Below the pieces are notes generated by a model that saw only the letters and a program-made list of their open reading frames with translations, was not told the DNA's origin and did no database searches. The translations under genes were made by a program, and so were the position numbers. A stretch of 64,000 nt of DNA from Rhizobiales bacterium 65-79 (GTDB lineage Bacteria > Pseudomonadota > Alphaproteobacteria > Rhizobiales > Rhizobiaceae): positions 38,836-102,835 of the forward strand of contig MKRJ01000024.1 of the NCBI GenBank assembly GCA_001896885.1. The letters are read 5' to 3'. Shown here piece after piece: positions 47,901 through 57,029 of the stretch (its first letter is position 1; the number at the start of each line of letters is the position of its first letter).

Positions 47901-49522
47901 GACATGAAGACCCTCCCGCCCTGCACGGTCCCGAGGATCTCGACGTCCTTCAGCGCCATCCCGCCGACCGTGGTCGGATCGCCACCGAGGATGGCGAAAT
48001 CGGCCTTCTTCCCGGTCTCGATCGAGCCGATCTCGTGATCGAGCCTGAGCGTATGCGCCGCGCCGATGGTGATGGCGTGGAGCGCCTCGCCGACGCCGAT
48101 ACGCTGGTTTTCCCCGAGCGTCCGTCCGAAAGGCGTCTTGCGGTTGACGGCGCACCACGCGGTGAAGAGCGGCCCCATCGGCGTCACCGGCGCATCGGAA
48201 TGGATCGCCAGCGGAACGCCATGATAGAGCGCCGACCGGCATGCGTTCATGCGCAGCGCGCGGTCGGGACCGATCGTCAGCCGCCAGTGCTGGTCGCCGA
48301 AATACCATATGTGGTTGGCGAAGAGGTTGACGCAGAGACCGAGCGCCGCCATGCGGCGGAACTGGTCCTCGCCCGCCATCTGGCAATGCTGGAGCGTGTG
48401 GCGATGATCGCCGCCTCCATGTTTCCGGATGGCGCGGTCGAGCGCGTCGAGCGCGACTTCCGAGGCCTCGTCGCCGTTGACATGGATGTGCATCTGGATG
48501 CCGGCGGCGTGAAGCGTGTCCACAAGCGCCGCAAGCTGCGACGGCGGCACGTTCCAGATCCCGTTGGGGTGCCCGGTGATATAGCCCGGCCATTTCAGCC
48601 GGGCGGTGTAGCCCTGGATCGATCCGTCCGTGACGATCTTCACCGCCCCCATGCGCAAATTTTCCGACGACCGCCTGGCGAGCGCGGCCGCGCGCTCGGC
48701 GACCTGCTCCGGTGTTCCCGACATGCCGCTCAGCACCGAGACGATGCGCAGCGCAAAATCCTCTTCCGCCGCGACGCCGAGAAGAGCATCGACATCTTCC
48801 TCCGCAAGCTCGCTGAGCAGGTCGGCGGAGGTCGTCACGCCGACCCGCATCGCGGTCTTGGCGAAGGCCCGCATGCTTTCCGGCTTGCGCGCCAGCGCCC
48901 TCAGATCGATTCCCAGCCGCCGCATGACCGGGAACATCGCCGCCATCTCCTGCAACTCGCCGTTCGGATCCCCGTCCGGTCCGCGCGCGACGCCTTCGGC
49001 CTCGCAGTTCCTGTCATAGCCGGCCATGGCCAAGGCGGGGGAATTGACGGTCATCAGGTGGAAATTCGAATGGATGACGGCGATCGGCCGTTCGGCCGAG
49101 ACGGCATCCAGATGCGTATTGTTCAACCGCTCGGTAGGGAGGAAGATCGGATCGAATCCCCATGCCACCAGAGGCTTGCCCGGCGCCAGATCCCTCTCGG
49201 CCTTCTTGAGCGTCGCGATCGCCGATCCGATGTCGCCGACCCCCTTCCAGAGGCGTCCGTCCGGATCGACCCGGTCCTGGTAGCCGATATAGCAATAGCG
49301 CCACATCGCCCCGGCCATCATGTGCGCATGGCCCTCGACGAAGCCCGGCATGAGGACGGCGCGGGCGAACCTGTCATCGACCTTTATGCCTGCCGCGGCG
49401 GTGATTTCATCGCCTCCGACGGCGAGGATGCGCCCTTCCCGCACGGCGACATGCGTCGCTTCTGGACGGTTCGGATCCATCGTGATGACCTTCGACGCGC
49501 GATAGACGACGGTATCCGTCAT
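47897..49522 (-). CDS. YtcJ-like metal-dependent amidohydrolase (amidohydrolase family 3)
   Basis: TIM-barrel hydrolase of 541 residues, with composite beta-sandwich made of the N- and C-terminal strands. Metal-binding residues: PGFVEGHAHMMAG (HxH), the KIVTDGSIQGYTARL segment (carboxylated Lys region), HIHVNGDEASEVALDALDRA (His), and AIHSDAPVTP (Asp). Typical YtcJ end SIETGKKADFAILGGDP. ATG 49522 with CCGGAGGGG upstream; the 16-codon longer frame to 49570 is not supported. Substrates unknown in this family (formamides, N-acyl compounds); the neighbouring peptide-type ABC importer and COG0523 GTPase are context. Confidence 0.9.
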   Translation of the reverse strand: MTDTVVYRASKVITMDPNRPEATHVAVREGRILAVGGDEITAAAGIKVDDRFARAVLMPGFVEGHAHMMAGAMWRYCYIGYQDRVDPDGRLWKGVGDIGSAIATLKKAERDLAPGKPLVAWGFDPIFLPTERLNNTHLDAVSAERPIAVIHSNFHLMTVNSPALAMAGYDRNCEAEGVARGPDGDPNGELQEMAAMFPVMRRLGIDLRALARKPESMRAFAKTAMRVGVTTSADLLSELAEEDVDALLGVAAEEDFALRIVSVLSGMSGTPEQVAERAAALARRSSENLRMGAVKIVTDGSIQGYTARLKWPGYITGHPNGIWNVPPSQLAALVDTLHAAGIQMHIHVNGDEASEVALDALDRAIRKHGGGDHRHTLQHCQMAGEDQFRRMAALGLCVNLFANHIWYFGDQHWRLTIGPDRALRMNACRSALYHGVPLAIHSDAPVTPMGPLFTAWCAVNRKTPFGRTLGENQRIGVGEALHAITIGAAHTLRLDHEIGSIETGKKADFAILGGDPTTVGGMALKDVEILGTVQGGRVFMS

Positions 49523-49588
49523 TGTCCCCTCCGGATGCTGACTTGGTCGGAGCGCCCAAGGAGTAAGCAACTTCCATTGACCGGAAAA

Positions 49589-49607
49589 ATAGTATTTTCT
49601 CGGCTAT
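49589..49607. promoter_or_regulatory. LysR-type T-N11-A box
   Basis: ATAG-N11-CTAT in the 120-bp AT-rich gap between the amidohydrolase and the LysR gene matches the LTTR binding rule (inverted ATAG/CTAT around an 11-nt spacer). Confidence 0.6.
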
Positions 49608-49642
49608 AAACCTTATTTTGCCGAACTTCCGGGAGGCCTTCG

Positions 49643-50581
49643 ATGAACTTCACGTTGAAGCAGCTCCGTTATGTCGAGGCGGCCGGCCGGTGCGGCTCGA
49701 TCACCAATGCCGCCGAGCTGCTGAGCATTTCCCAATCCTCCATTACAGCGGCGATCGATGCGCTGGAGCAGGCGCTCGGCTTCGATCTTTTCATCCGGAT
49801 GCCGGCAAAGGGCATACAGCCGACGCCGTCGGGAAAGGATGCGCTCAGCCATATCCGCAACTTCCTGGAGCAGACCAACCACCTCGACAGCGACCTGCGA
49901 TCGATCGGCGGCCAGCCGGTCGGCGCGCTGCGCCTTGCCTGCTATGTGACGACGGCGCCGCATGTGCTGCCGCCCATGCTCAAGGGGTTCGTGCGCGACC
50001 ATCCGGGCGTGCGCGTCGAGCTTGCCGAGGGGGACATGGTCTCGGTGGTCGAGCAATTGCTGGATGGCAGCGTCGACCTCGCCTGCACCTACAGCAACGG
50101 ACTGCCCGAGCAGGTGTCGTTCACACCGCTTTTCTCGGCGCCGCCCTATGCGATCATCAGCGCCGACGACAGCCTCGCGAGGAAGCCCTCCGTGACGCTG
50201 GCGGAACTGGCGGAAAGGCCGATGATCGTCCTCGATCTGCCGTTCGGCCGCGACTACTACACCGACCTGTTCCATTCCCGCGGACTACGGCCGAGGATAG
50301 CCCACTCGACCCGCTCCTCGGAGATCGTCCGGGCGCTGGCGGCCGGCGGCTTCGGCTTCTCCGTTCTCAACATACGGGCCCGGGAATCGGCGCGACCGGA
50401 ATATGTCTGCCTGCCGATCGAGGATTATACACCTCCGATCGAGTTCGGCATCATCTCGATCGCCGGGGTTCGCCATCCCCGCATCGTCCGGGCGTTCCTC
50501 GATCATTGCGCGAAGATCAGCAGCGCCGGCATCTTCGACGATCTGGTGGTTGGGCGCTCAGGAGATTCCCTGAAAAATTAG
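49643..50581 (+). CDS. LysR-family transcriptional regulator
   Basis: LTTR of 312 residues: HTH LKQLRYVEAAGRCGSITNAA, AELLSISQSSITAAIDALEQ; effector domain from about residue 90 (GALRLACYVTTAPHVLPPML). It is divergent from amidohydrolase/GTPase and directly upstream of the peptide-type importer, so it may control both. A T-N11-A box lies in the gap before it. Effector unknown. Confidence 0.93.
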   Translation: MNFTLKQLRYVEAAGRCGSITNAAELLSISQSSITAAIDALEQALGFDLFIRMPAKGIQPTPSGKDALSHIRNFLEQTNHLDSDLRSIGGQPVGALRLACYVTTAPHVLPPMLKGFVRDHPGVRVELAEGDMVSVVEQLLDGSVDLACTYSNGLPEQVSFTPLFSAPPYAIISADDSLARKPSVTLAELAERPMIVLDLPFGRDYYTDLFHSRGLRPRIAHSTRSSEIVRALAAGGFGFSVLNIRARESARPEYVCLPIEDYTPPIEFGIISIAGVRHPRIVRAFLDHCAKISSAGIFDDLVVGRSGDSLKN

Positions 50582-50600
50582 GGGAAGCTCGCGCATAAAT

Positions 50601-50617
50601 ACCTTTTTTCCAAAGGT
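50601..50617. promoter_or_regulatory. Inverted repeat upstream of the ABC importer operon
   Basis: ACCTTT-N5-AAAGGT, 60 nt upstream of the binding-protein gene; candidate regulatory site, unlike the LysR box at 49589. Confidence 0.35.
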
Positions 50618-50676
50618 TGTTCGTCGGCTAGCCTGTCTCCAGACCATAAACAATACCAATAATCGGGGAACAGGTC

Positions 50677-52269
50677 ATGAAGCTGACGAGACGGGAAATT
50701 CTCGGATCCGCCGGTGCGCTGCTTGTCGCGCCGAACTTTGCCTTTCGTGCCCATGCCGAGGAGCCACAGAAGGGGGGCGCCATGGTCATGGTCTCTACGC
50801 AATCGCCCCGCCATCTTAATCCGGCGGTGCAGTCGGGCGCGGCTACGGGCGTGCCCGGAGCGCAGATTTTTGCATCTCCGCTCATGTTCGACGCGAACTG
50901 GAAACCGCACCCTTATCTCGCCGAAAGCTGGAAGGTCGCCGATGACGGCCTCTCGGTCACGCTCAACCTGGTGAAGAACGCCAAATTCCACGACGGCAAG
51001 CCGATCACGTCGGACGACGTTAAATTCTCCATCGAAACGATCAAGGCCCACCATCCCTTCACGACGATGTTCGAGCCGGTCAGCGCCGTCGAAACGCCGG
51101 ACGAGCACACCGCGACCATTCGTCTGGCCCATCCGCATCCCGCCCTGCTTCTTTGCCTGTCGAGCGCGCTCTGCCCGATCATTCCCAGGCACATCTTCGG
51201 CGACGGGCGGGATATCATGACCCATCCCGCCAACTCGAATCCGGTCGGCAGCGGACCGTTCAGGCTCGAGGAATTCAAGCCCGGCCAGCGGATCAGCCTG
51301 GTCAAGAACACCGATTTCTTCATCCCCGACCGGCCCCGCCTGGACAAGATCATCATCACCATCAGCAACGACCCGAATGCGATCCTGCTCGCGGTCGAAA
51401 ACGGCGAGGCCGATTGCTACCCGTTTGCCACCGCCAGCCAGGACATCAAGCGGCTGCAGAGGAATGACCGGCTCGATGTCACCGACAAGGGCTTCGAGGG
51501 CCTCGGTGCGATCAACTGGCTGGCGTTCAACACGAAGAAGCCGCCGCTCGACAAAAAGATGGTGCGCCAGGCGATCGGTTACGCCATCGACCGGAATTTC
51601 ATCACCAAGGCGCTCATGCGCGGCGTAGCCAAGCCGCAGCGGTCGCCCATCATCGAATCGAGCCCGTTCTTCAACCCGAAGATTCCGGCCTATGACCTCG
51701 ATCTCGACAAGGCCAATGCGCTGCTCGACCAGGCGGGACACAAGGCGGGGTCCGACGGCATGCGCTTCAAGCTGACCGTCGACTACATACCGGGAGCTCC
51801 CGAGCAGCAGGAAAGCGTGGCGCAATATCTCAAGTCGCAGTTGAAGAAGGTGGGGATCGACGTCGAGGTCCGCGCCTCCCCCGACTTCCCGACCTGGGCC
51901 AAGCGCATCTCCAATTACGATTTCGATATGACCATGGACGCGGTGTATAATTGGGGAGATCCCGTGATCGGGGTCCACCGGACCTATCTCTCGTCCAACA
52001 TCCGCAAGGGCGTTATCTGGTCGAATACCCAGCGGTACAGCAATCCGAAGGTCGACGAGTTGCTCGGCAAAGCCGCCGTCGAAATGGATTTCGCCAAGCG
52101 CAAGGCGCTCTACGACGAATTTCAGATGATCGTCGGCGACGACCTCCCAATCTACTGGATCAATGCGCTTCCCTACCACTCGGCCTATGACAAGCGGATC
52201 GCCGACTTTCCGGAAACGATCTGGGGAACGATGCAGTCCATAAATGACACGTACTGGAAGAAGGCCTGA
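50677..52269 (+). CDS. ABC transporter substrate-binding protein (SBP_bac_5, dipeptide/nickel type)
   Basis: Extracytoplasmic binding protein of 530 residues. Tat-type signal: MKLTRREILGSAGALLVAPN with twin Arg followed by hydrophobic stretch, cleavage at AHA. Family marks include LAESWKVADDGLSVTLNLVK, FHDGKPITSDDVKFSIETIK and the C-terminal motifs DELLGKAAVEMDFAKRKALY and LPIYWINALPYH. First gene of a five-gene importer. Which peptide, amine or sugar it binds cannot be read from sequence. Twin-arginine export is notable but not rare. Confidence 0.93.
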   Translation: MKLTRREILGSAGALLVAPNFAFRAHAEEPQKGGAMVMVSTQSPRHLNPAVQSGAATGVPGAQIFASPLMFDANWKPHPYLAESWKVADDGLSVTLNLVKNAKFHDGKPITSDDVKFSIETIKAHHPFTTMFEPVSAVETPDEHTATIRLAHPHPALLLCLSSALCPIIPRHIFGDGRDIMTHPANSNPVGSGPFRLEEFKPGQRISLVKNTDFFIPDRPRLDKIIITISNDPNAILLAVENGEADCYPFATASQDIKRLQRNDRLDVTDKGFEGLGAINWLAFNTKKPPLDKKMVRQAIGYAIDRNFITKALMRGVAKPQRSPIIESSPFFNPKIPAYDLDLDKANALLDQAGHKAGSDGMRFKLTVDYIPGAPEQQESVAQYLKSQLKKVGIDVEVRASPDFPTWAKRISNYDFDMTMDAVYNWGDPVIGVHRTYLSSNIRKGVIWSNTQRYSNPKVDELLGKAAVEMDFAKRKALYDEFQMIVGDDLPIYWINALPYHSAYDKRIADFPETIWGTMQSINDTYWKKA

Positions 52270-52333
52270 GGCCGCCTGACGAATTCCGGCCCTCGTCAGG
52301 GGACCGGCCCGCTTACCGGAGCGCAGGAGCGAC

Positions 52334-53314
52334 ATGGGACCGACCGCCTATATCGCCAGACGGCTCGCCTACGGCGTGATCCTGCTCATCGGCGTGCTCG
52401 TCCTCAACTTCTTCCTGATCCATGCGGCGCCGGGCGATCCGGCCGAGACCATCGCCGGCGCGATGGGCGGCGCCACCGCCAGGATGCTGGCCGACATCCG
52501 CTCCGCCTACGGGCTCGACAAGCCGCTCCTTACCCAGCTCGCCATCTATCTCGGGCGCGTCGCCCACGGCGATCTCGGCATGTCCTACTATTTCAACCAG
52601 CCTGTGATCGACCTGATCGCGGCGCGCGTGGGACCGACCATCCTGCTCGTTCTCGCCGCGCAGGTGATCGCGATAACCGCCGGCGTCGCGATGGGCGTCT
52701 TCGCCGCGCGCAAGCCCTCCGGACCGCTTTCCGCCTTCGTCGCGGTCCTTTCCACCGTCGGCTACGCGGCCCCGGTGTTCTGGACCGGCATCATGCTCGT
52801 CATCCTGTTCGCGTCCATCATACCCATATTCCCGGTGGAAGGCATGACCAGCGCGCGCTTCTCAGGCGGCTTCGTCGCCCATATCGGCGACGTGCTCTAC
52901 CATCTGGCGCTGCCGGCCTTCACGCTGGCCATCATCTTCCTCGCGCAGTACTCGCGTCTCTCTCGCGCGTCGATGATCGACGTGCTCGGCGCGGACTATG
53001 TGCGAACCGCGCGTGCCAAGGGGCTGAGCGAGACGAAGGTCGTCTTCAAGCACGCGCTGCGCAACGCCGTGCTCCCCATCATCACGGTCGCCGGCATCCA
53101 GTTCGGCAATCTGATCTCGGGAGCGCTTCTGGTCGAATCCGTCTTCAACTGGCCGGGCATGGGGCGGCTCGCCTTCGATTCCGTGCTCAGGCGCGATTAC
53201 CCGACCCTGCTCGGCATCCTCTTCTTCGCCGCGCTGATGGTGGTGGTCGCCAACCTCCTGACCGATCTCTCCTATCGGTTCGCGGATCCACGCATCCGCA
53301 CGGGAGGCCGCTGA
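52334..53314 (+). CDS. ABC transporter permease (DppB/OppB type)
   Basis: Inner-membrane protein of 326 residues with six predicted TMs: N-terminal YIARRLAYGVILLIGVLVLN is the usual OppB opening, and the EAA coupling loop is DYVRTARAKGLSETKVVFKH followed by ALRNAVLPIITV. Partner of the following DppC-like gene, ATGs separated by one nt from its stop. Subunit 1 of the transmembrane heterodimer. Confidence 0.95.
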   Translation: MGPTAYIARRLAYGVILLIGVLVLNFFLIHAAPGDPAETIAGAMGGATARMLADIRSAYGLDKPLLTQLAIYLGRVAHGDLGMSYYFNQPVIDLIAARVGPTILLVLAAQVIAITAGVAMGVFAARKPSGPLSAFVAVLSTVGYAAPVFWTGIMLVILFASIIPIFPVEGMTSARFSGGFVAHIGDVLYHLALPAFTLAIIFLAQYSRLSRASMIDVLGADYVRTARAKGLSETKVVFKHALRNAVLPIITVAGIQFGNLISGALLVESVFNWPGMGRLAFDSVLRRDYPTLLGILFFAALMVVVANLLTDLSYRFADPRIRTGGR

Positions 53315-53315
53315 G

Positions 53316-54200
53316 ATGGGCGTCGCCGATCCCGCCGCCATTGCCACGCCGGAGGCGATCAGCCCGCTCAGGGAAGCCTGGACCGTCTATCGACGCAACG
53401 TGCCGGCCGTCTTCGGCACGCTGCTCCTCGTCGCCATCATCCTCTTCGTCCTTTACGGGACCTTCATCTACAAGGGCGATCCCTACGAGATCGTATGGGC
53501 TCCGCAGACGCCGCCGGGGACCGAAGCGACCGTGCCGCTCGGCACCGACAATCTCGGCCGCGACATCCTGCGCGGCCTGCTGAAGGGCGGCGGCCCCACG
53601 CTCGCGGTAGGCGCGGCGGCCGCCATCATCACGCTCGTCATCGGCATCTCGCTTGGCGGCGTGGCCGGCTATTTCGGCGGCTGGATCGACGATCTCCTGA
53701 TGCGCGTCACGGAATTCTTCCAGGTCCTGCCGGCGCTTCTGTTCGCCATGGTCGTCATCACGCTGTTCTCGCCTTCCACGATCACCACCGCGATCGCCAT
53801 CGGCGTGGTGCTCTGGCCGCAGACCGCCCGCCTGACGCGCGCCGAATTCCTCAAGATACGCGAGCTCGAATATGTCACGGCGGCGCGCTCCATCGGCGCG
53901 CGAAACGGGCGCATCATGTGGAAGGTGATCCTGCCGAACGCCCTGCCGCCCCTGATCGTTTCGGCGACGCTGACGGTCGGCGTGGCGATCCTCTTCCAGG
54001 CAGGGCTTTCCTTCCTCGGCCTCGACGACCCGAACACCATGTCATGGGGGCTGATGATCGGGACGAACCGGCAATACATCCTCGACGCCTGGTGGCCGGT
54101 GACCTTCCCCGGCATCGCTATCTTTCTGACCGTGTTCGCGGTCAGCCTCGTTGGCGACGGGCTGAACGACGCCTTCAATCCCAAGCTGCGCGAGCGCTGA
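53316..54200 (+). CDS. ABC transporter permease (DppC/OppC type)
   Basis: Second transmembrane subunit, 294 residues. Family marks: LGTDNLGRDILRGLLKGGGP, LVIGISLGGVAGYFGGWIDD and the EAA loop ARSIGARNGRIMWKVILPNA, then SWGLMIGTNRQYILDAWWPV. Its start follows the preceding stop by 1 nt and its own stop is 1 nt from the next start, indicating tight translational packing. Confidence 0.95.
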   Translation: MGVADPAAIATPEAISPLREAWTVYRRNVPAVFGTLLLVAIILFVLYGTFIYKGDPYEIVWAPQTPPGTEATVPLGTDNLGRDILRGLLKGGGPTLAVGAAAAIITLVIGISLGGVAGYFGGWIDDLLMRVTEFFQVLPALLFAMVVITLFSPSTITTAIAIGVVLWPQTARLTRAEFLKIRELEYVTAARSIGARNGRIMWKVILPNALPPLIVSATLTVGVAILFQAGLSFLGLDDPNTMSWGLMIGTNRQYILDAWWPVTFPGIAIFLTVFAVSLVGDGLNDAFNPKLRER

Positions 54201-54201
54201 C

Positions 54202-55206
54202 ATGAACGTCGGGACGCCCGAACCGCTGCTTTCGATCCGGGGCCTGAAGGTGGAGTTCTCGACGCGCCACGGAAAGGTCACGGCGCTCGACGGCATCGAC
54301 CTCGACCTCATGCCGGGCGAGACGCTCGGGGTGGTCGGCGAATCCGGCTGCGGCAAGTCGATCACCGCGCTCGCCACGATGGGGCTTATCCCCGATCCGC
54401 CCGGCCGCATCGCCGGCGGTCACGTGCTTTTCGACGGCGAGGACATCACCAGGGCCGATCCGAGACGGCTGAGGAGCCTGCGCGGGGCCGACATCTCGAT
54501 GATCTTCCAGGAGCCGATGACCTCGCTCAATCCGGTTTTCACCGCCGGTGACCAGATCGCCGAGGCCATCATGCTGCACCAGTCGGCGGGCAAGGCGGAA
54601 GCCGATCGCATGGCTGTCGAGCTTCTGCGCACCGTCGGCATTCCCGAGCCGGAGCGGCGGTCGCGGTCCTATCCGCACGAGCTATCCGGCGGCATGCGCC
54701 AACGCGTCATGATCGCCATGGCGATCTCCTGCCGCCCGCGCATCCTCATCGCCGACGAGCCGACGACGGCGCTCGACGTCACGGTGCAGGCGCAGATCTT
54801 CGACCTGATGCGCGACATCCAGCGGCAGTTCAGCGTCGCGATCATGCTGATCACTCACGACATGGGCGCGATCGCCGAGATGGCGGACCGGGTGGCCGTC
54901 ATGTATGCCGGCCGCATCGTCGAAAAAGGCACCGCCGACGAAATCCTCGACCATCCGCTGCATCCCTATACGCGCGGCCTGATCGGCTGCATCCCCGTGC
55001 TCGGCAAGGAAGCCGGCGAGGAAGGGCGGATGCCGCCGCTCGCCGAAATCCCCGGCATCGTCCCGCCGCTGCACCTGCTCGGCCGGGGCTGCGCTTTCGC
55101 CGATCGCTGTCCTCTCGCCTTCGACCGCTGCCGCGCCGAGAGCCCGGCGCTTGAAGGCGGCGCCCACAAGGTCGCCTGCTTCGCGGCAGAAATGGAGGCG
55201 GCGTGA
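54202..55206 (+). CDS. ABC transporter ATP-binding protein (DppD/OppD type)
   Basis: ATPase of 334 residues: Walker [11 protein letters not shown], signature [20 protein letters not shown], Walker [21 protein letters not shown] and the oligopeptide C-terminal segment with [18 protein letters not shown] (Fe-S-like Cys cluster present in many DppD/F). Note Ser instead of Thr after Lys of the P-loop, as in several family members. Overlaps the next ATPase by 4 nt. Confidence 0.94.
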   Translation: MNVGTPEPLLSIRGLKVEFSTRHGKVTALDGIDLDLMPGETLGVVGESGCGKSITALATMGLIPDPPGRIAGGHVLFDGEDITRADPRRLRSLRGADISMIFQEPMTSLNPVFTAGDQIAEAIMLHQSAGKAEADRMAVELLRTVGIPEPERRSRSYPHELSGGMRQRVMIAMAISCRPRILIADEPTTALDVTVQAQIFDLMRDIQRQFSVAIMLITHDMGAIAEMADRVAVMYAGRIVEKGTADEILDHPLHPYTRGLIGCIPVLGKEAGEEGRMPPLAEIPGIVPPLHLLGRGCAFADRCPLAFDRCRAESPALEGGAHKVACFAAEMEAA

Positions 55207-56186
55207 CGGCCGGGACCTTGCTCGACGTGAAGGATTTGTCGGTCCGCTTCGTCATGCCCCGCCGCTCGCCGTTCGGAGGGAGACCGATGCTGCATGCGGT
55301 GCGCGACGTCTCTTTTTCCCTGAGGCCGGGGCGGACACTCGGGCTGGTGGGCGAGAGCGGCTCCGGCAAGACCACCACGGCGATGGCCGCGATCCGGCTG
55401 CTGGAGGCGCATTCCGGCGCCGTCATGTTCGACGGCGTCGATCTCCTGAAACTCGACGCCGAAGCCATGCGCCGGCACCGGCGCCACCTGCAGGTGATCT
55501 TCCAGGACCCTTATTCGTCCCTCAATCCTCGCGAGCGCGTCGGCGCGATCGTGCGCGAGCCGCTCGATCTGATGATGCCCGGGACCTCCAGGGCGGAGCG
55601 TACCGAGCGCGTCGGCGAACTCTTCGGCCTGGTCGGCCTCAGGCCGGACCAGATGGCGCTGTTCCCGCACCAGTTCTCCGGGGGACAGCGACAGCGGGTA
55701 TCCATCGCGCGGGCACTCGCCACCAATCCGAGGCTGGTCGTCTGCGACGAACCGGTTTCCGCACTCGACGTGGCGATCCAGGCCCAGATCCTGAACCTGC
55801 TGCGCCGGCTGCAGGACGAGTACGGCCTCTCCTACCTGTTCATCAGCCACGATCTCGGAGTCGTCCAGTTCATCTGCGATGACATCGCGGTGATGTATCT
55901 CGGCCAGATCGTCGAATATTCCGACCGGCCGAGCCTGTTCTCCCGGCCGCGCCATCCCTATACGGCGGCGCTGCTTGCCGCGGCGCCGTCCCTCGCGCGC
56001 CGCAAGAGCGCCGGCTATGTGCGCGAAGGCGCGGTGAAAGGCGATCCGCCGAGCCCGTTGAACATTCCGCCGGGCTGCGCCTTCGCCTCGCGCTGCCCCC
56101 GCGTGCAACCGAAATGCCTTAAGGAGCGGCCCTTGCTTGTCCGTGACGGCGGCGGTTCGGTGGCCTGTCATTACCCGCTTGCCTGA
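55203..56186 (+). CDS. ABC transporter ATP-binding protein (DppF/OppF type)
   Basis: Second ATPase of 327 residues: GESGSGKTTTAMAAIRLLEA, Q-loop QVIFQDPYSSLNPRERVGAI, FSGGQRQRVSIARALATNPR, LVVCDEPVSALDVAIQAQIL and the C-terminal Cys cluster PPGCAFASRCPRVQPKC. Starts with GTG at 55203 inside the stop of the previous gene. Last gene of the operon, ending 54 nt from a convergent permease gene. Confidence 0.94.
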   Translation: MTAGTLLDVKDLSVRFVMPRRSPFGGRPMLHAVRDVSFSLRPGRTLGLVGESGSGKTTTAMAAIRLLEAHSGAVMFDGVDLLKLDAEAMRRHRRHLQVIFQDPYSSLNPRERVGAIVREPLDLMMPGTSRAERTERVGELFGLVGLRPDQMALFPHQFSGGQRQRVSIARALATNPRLVVCDEPVSALDVAIQAQILNLLRRLQDEYGLSYLFISHDLGVVQFICDDIAVMYLGQIVEYSDRPSLFSRPRHPYTAALLAAAPSLARRKSAGYVREGAVKGDPPSPLNIPPGCAFASRCPRVQPKCLKERPLLVRDGGGSVACHYPLA

Positions 56187-56210
56187 ACGGCGGTTTATCA
56201 CCGATATGCT

Positions 56211-56233
56211 GCAGGCCTCCAGCCGCGGCCTGC
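56211..56233. terminator. Hairpin between convergent operons
   Basis: GCAGGCC-N9-GGCCTGC, a 7-bp stem in the 54-bp gap between the DppF-like gene and the convergent permease gene; may terminate both, but has no T-run. Confidence 0.4.
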
Positions 56234-56240
56234 GTCGGCT

Positions 56241-57029
56241 TCACCAGCCTGTCGAGGATTGGTAGGGCGTCGTGGCACGCCGCAAGAGGGCTACGGCCTG
56301 GCTCAGGACAAGACCGACCACGCCGATGACGACCATGCCGGCGATCACCTTGTCCGTCTCCAGCCCGGCTTGCGCGTTGGTGATCATGTAGCCGAGCCCG
56401 GCCTGCGCGCCGATATATTCCGCCGCGATCACCGACACCCAAGCATAGGCGACCGCGACCTGCAGGCCGGTGAGGATGCCCGGCAGCGCGGCGGGCAGGA
56501 CGACCCGGAAGAGAAGATGGGAGCCCGAACAGCCGATCATCCTGGCGGCCTTGAGGATCAGCGGGTCGATGCCGGAGATGGCGGCGGCCGTGTTAACGGC
56601 GACGACGAAATAGCAGGCATACGCCACCACGAAGATCTTGCCGGTGATGGAGACGCCGAACCAGACCACGAGGAGCGGGACCATCGAAAAGGGGAGTACG
56701 AAGCGGAAACCGTCGACGATCGGATCGAGGAAGGCCGCCAGCGCGCGCGAGCGGGCAACCGCCGCGCCCGTCATGAGACCAAGGACCGTACCGATCAGGA
56801 ATCCCCAGAACAGCTCGACCAGGCTGGTGGTGATATCGGCGCCGAGCGATCCCGAAACGGCCATTTCCAACAGCGATCGCCAGACCGCCGGCGGCGAAGG
56901 CAGGATGACCGGCCGCGTCTGGAACATCGCCGCCGTGCCCCACCATACCGCAAGCAGGATGATGAAGCCGAGAAGCGCGCTGGCGGCGCCTCCGGGCGAA
57001 GGGAGGTAGCGGGCGATCCGGCTCATCAT
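56241..57029 (-). CDS. ABC transporter permease, NitT/TauT (SsuC) type, copy 3
   Basis: Permease of 262 residues with six TMs; opening LLGFIILLAVWWGTAAMFQT, EAA loop AARMIGCSGSHLLFRVVLPA and IAAEYIGAQAGLGYMITNAQ are SsuC/TauC-like. ATG 57029 overlaps the stop of the preceding permease gene (57026). Final gene of the minus-strand operon. Together with copy 2 it would form a heterodimer for the SBP at 57799. Confidence 0.93.
   Translation of the reverse strand: MMSRIARYLPSPGGAASALLGFIILLAVWWGTAAMFQTRPVILPSPPAVWRSLLEMAVSGSLGADITTSLVELFWGFLIGTVLGLMTGAAVARSRALAAFLDPIVDGFRFVLPFSMVPLLVVWFGVSITGKIFVVAYACYFVVAVNTAAAISGIDPLILKAARMIGCSGSHLLFRVVLPAALPGILTGLQVAVAYAWVSVIAAEYIGAQAGLGYMITNAQAGLETDKVIAGMVVIGVVGLVLSQAVALLRRATTPYQSSTGW

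Noticed and set aside
46947..48593. Apparent 548-residue fusion in front of the COG0523 GTPase
   Set aside because: The N-terminal part is an out-of-frame reading of the amidohydrolase; the GTPase begins at 47900.
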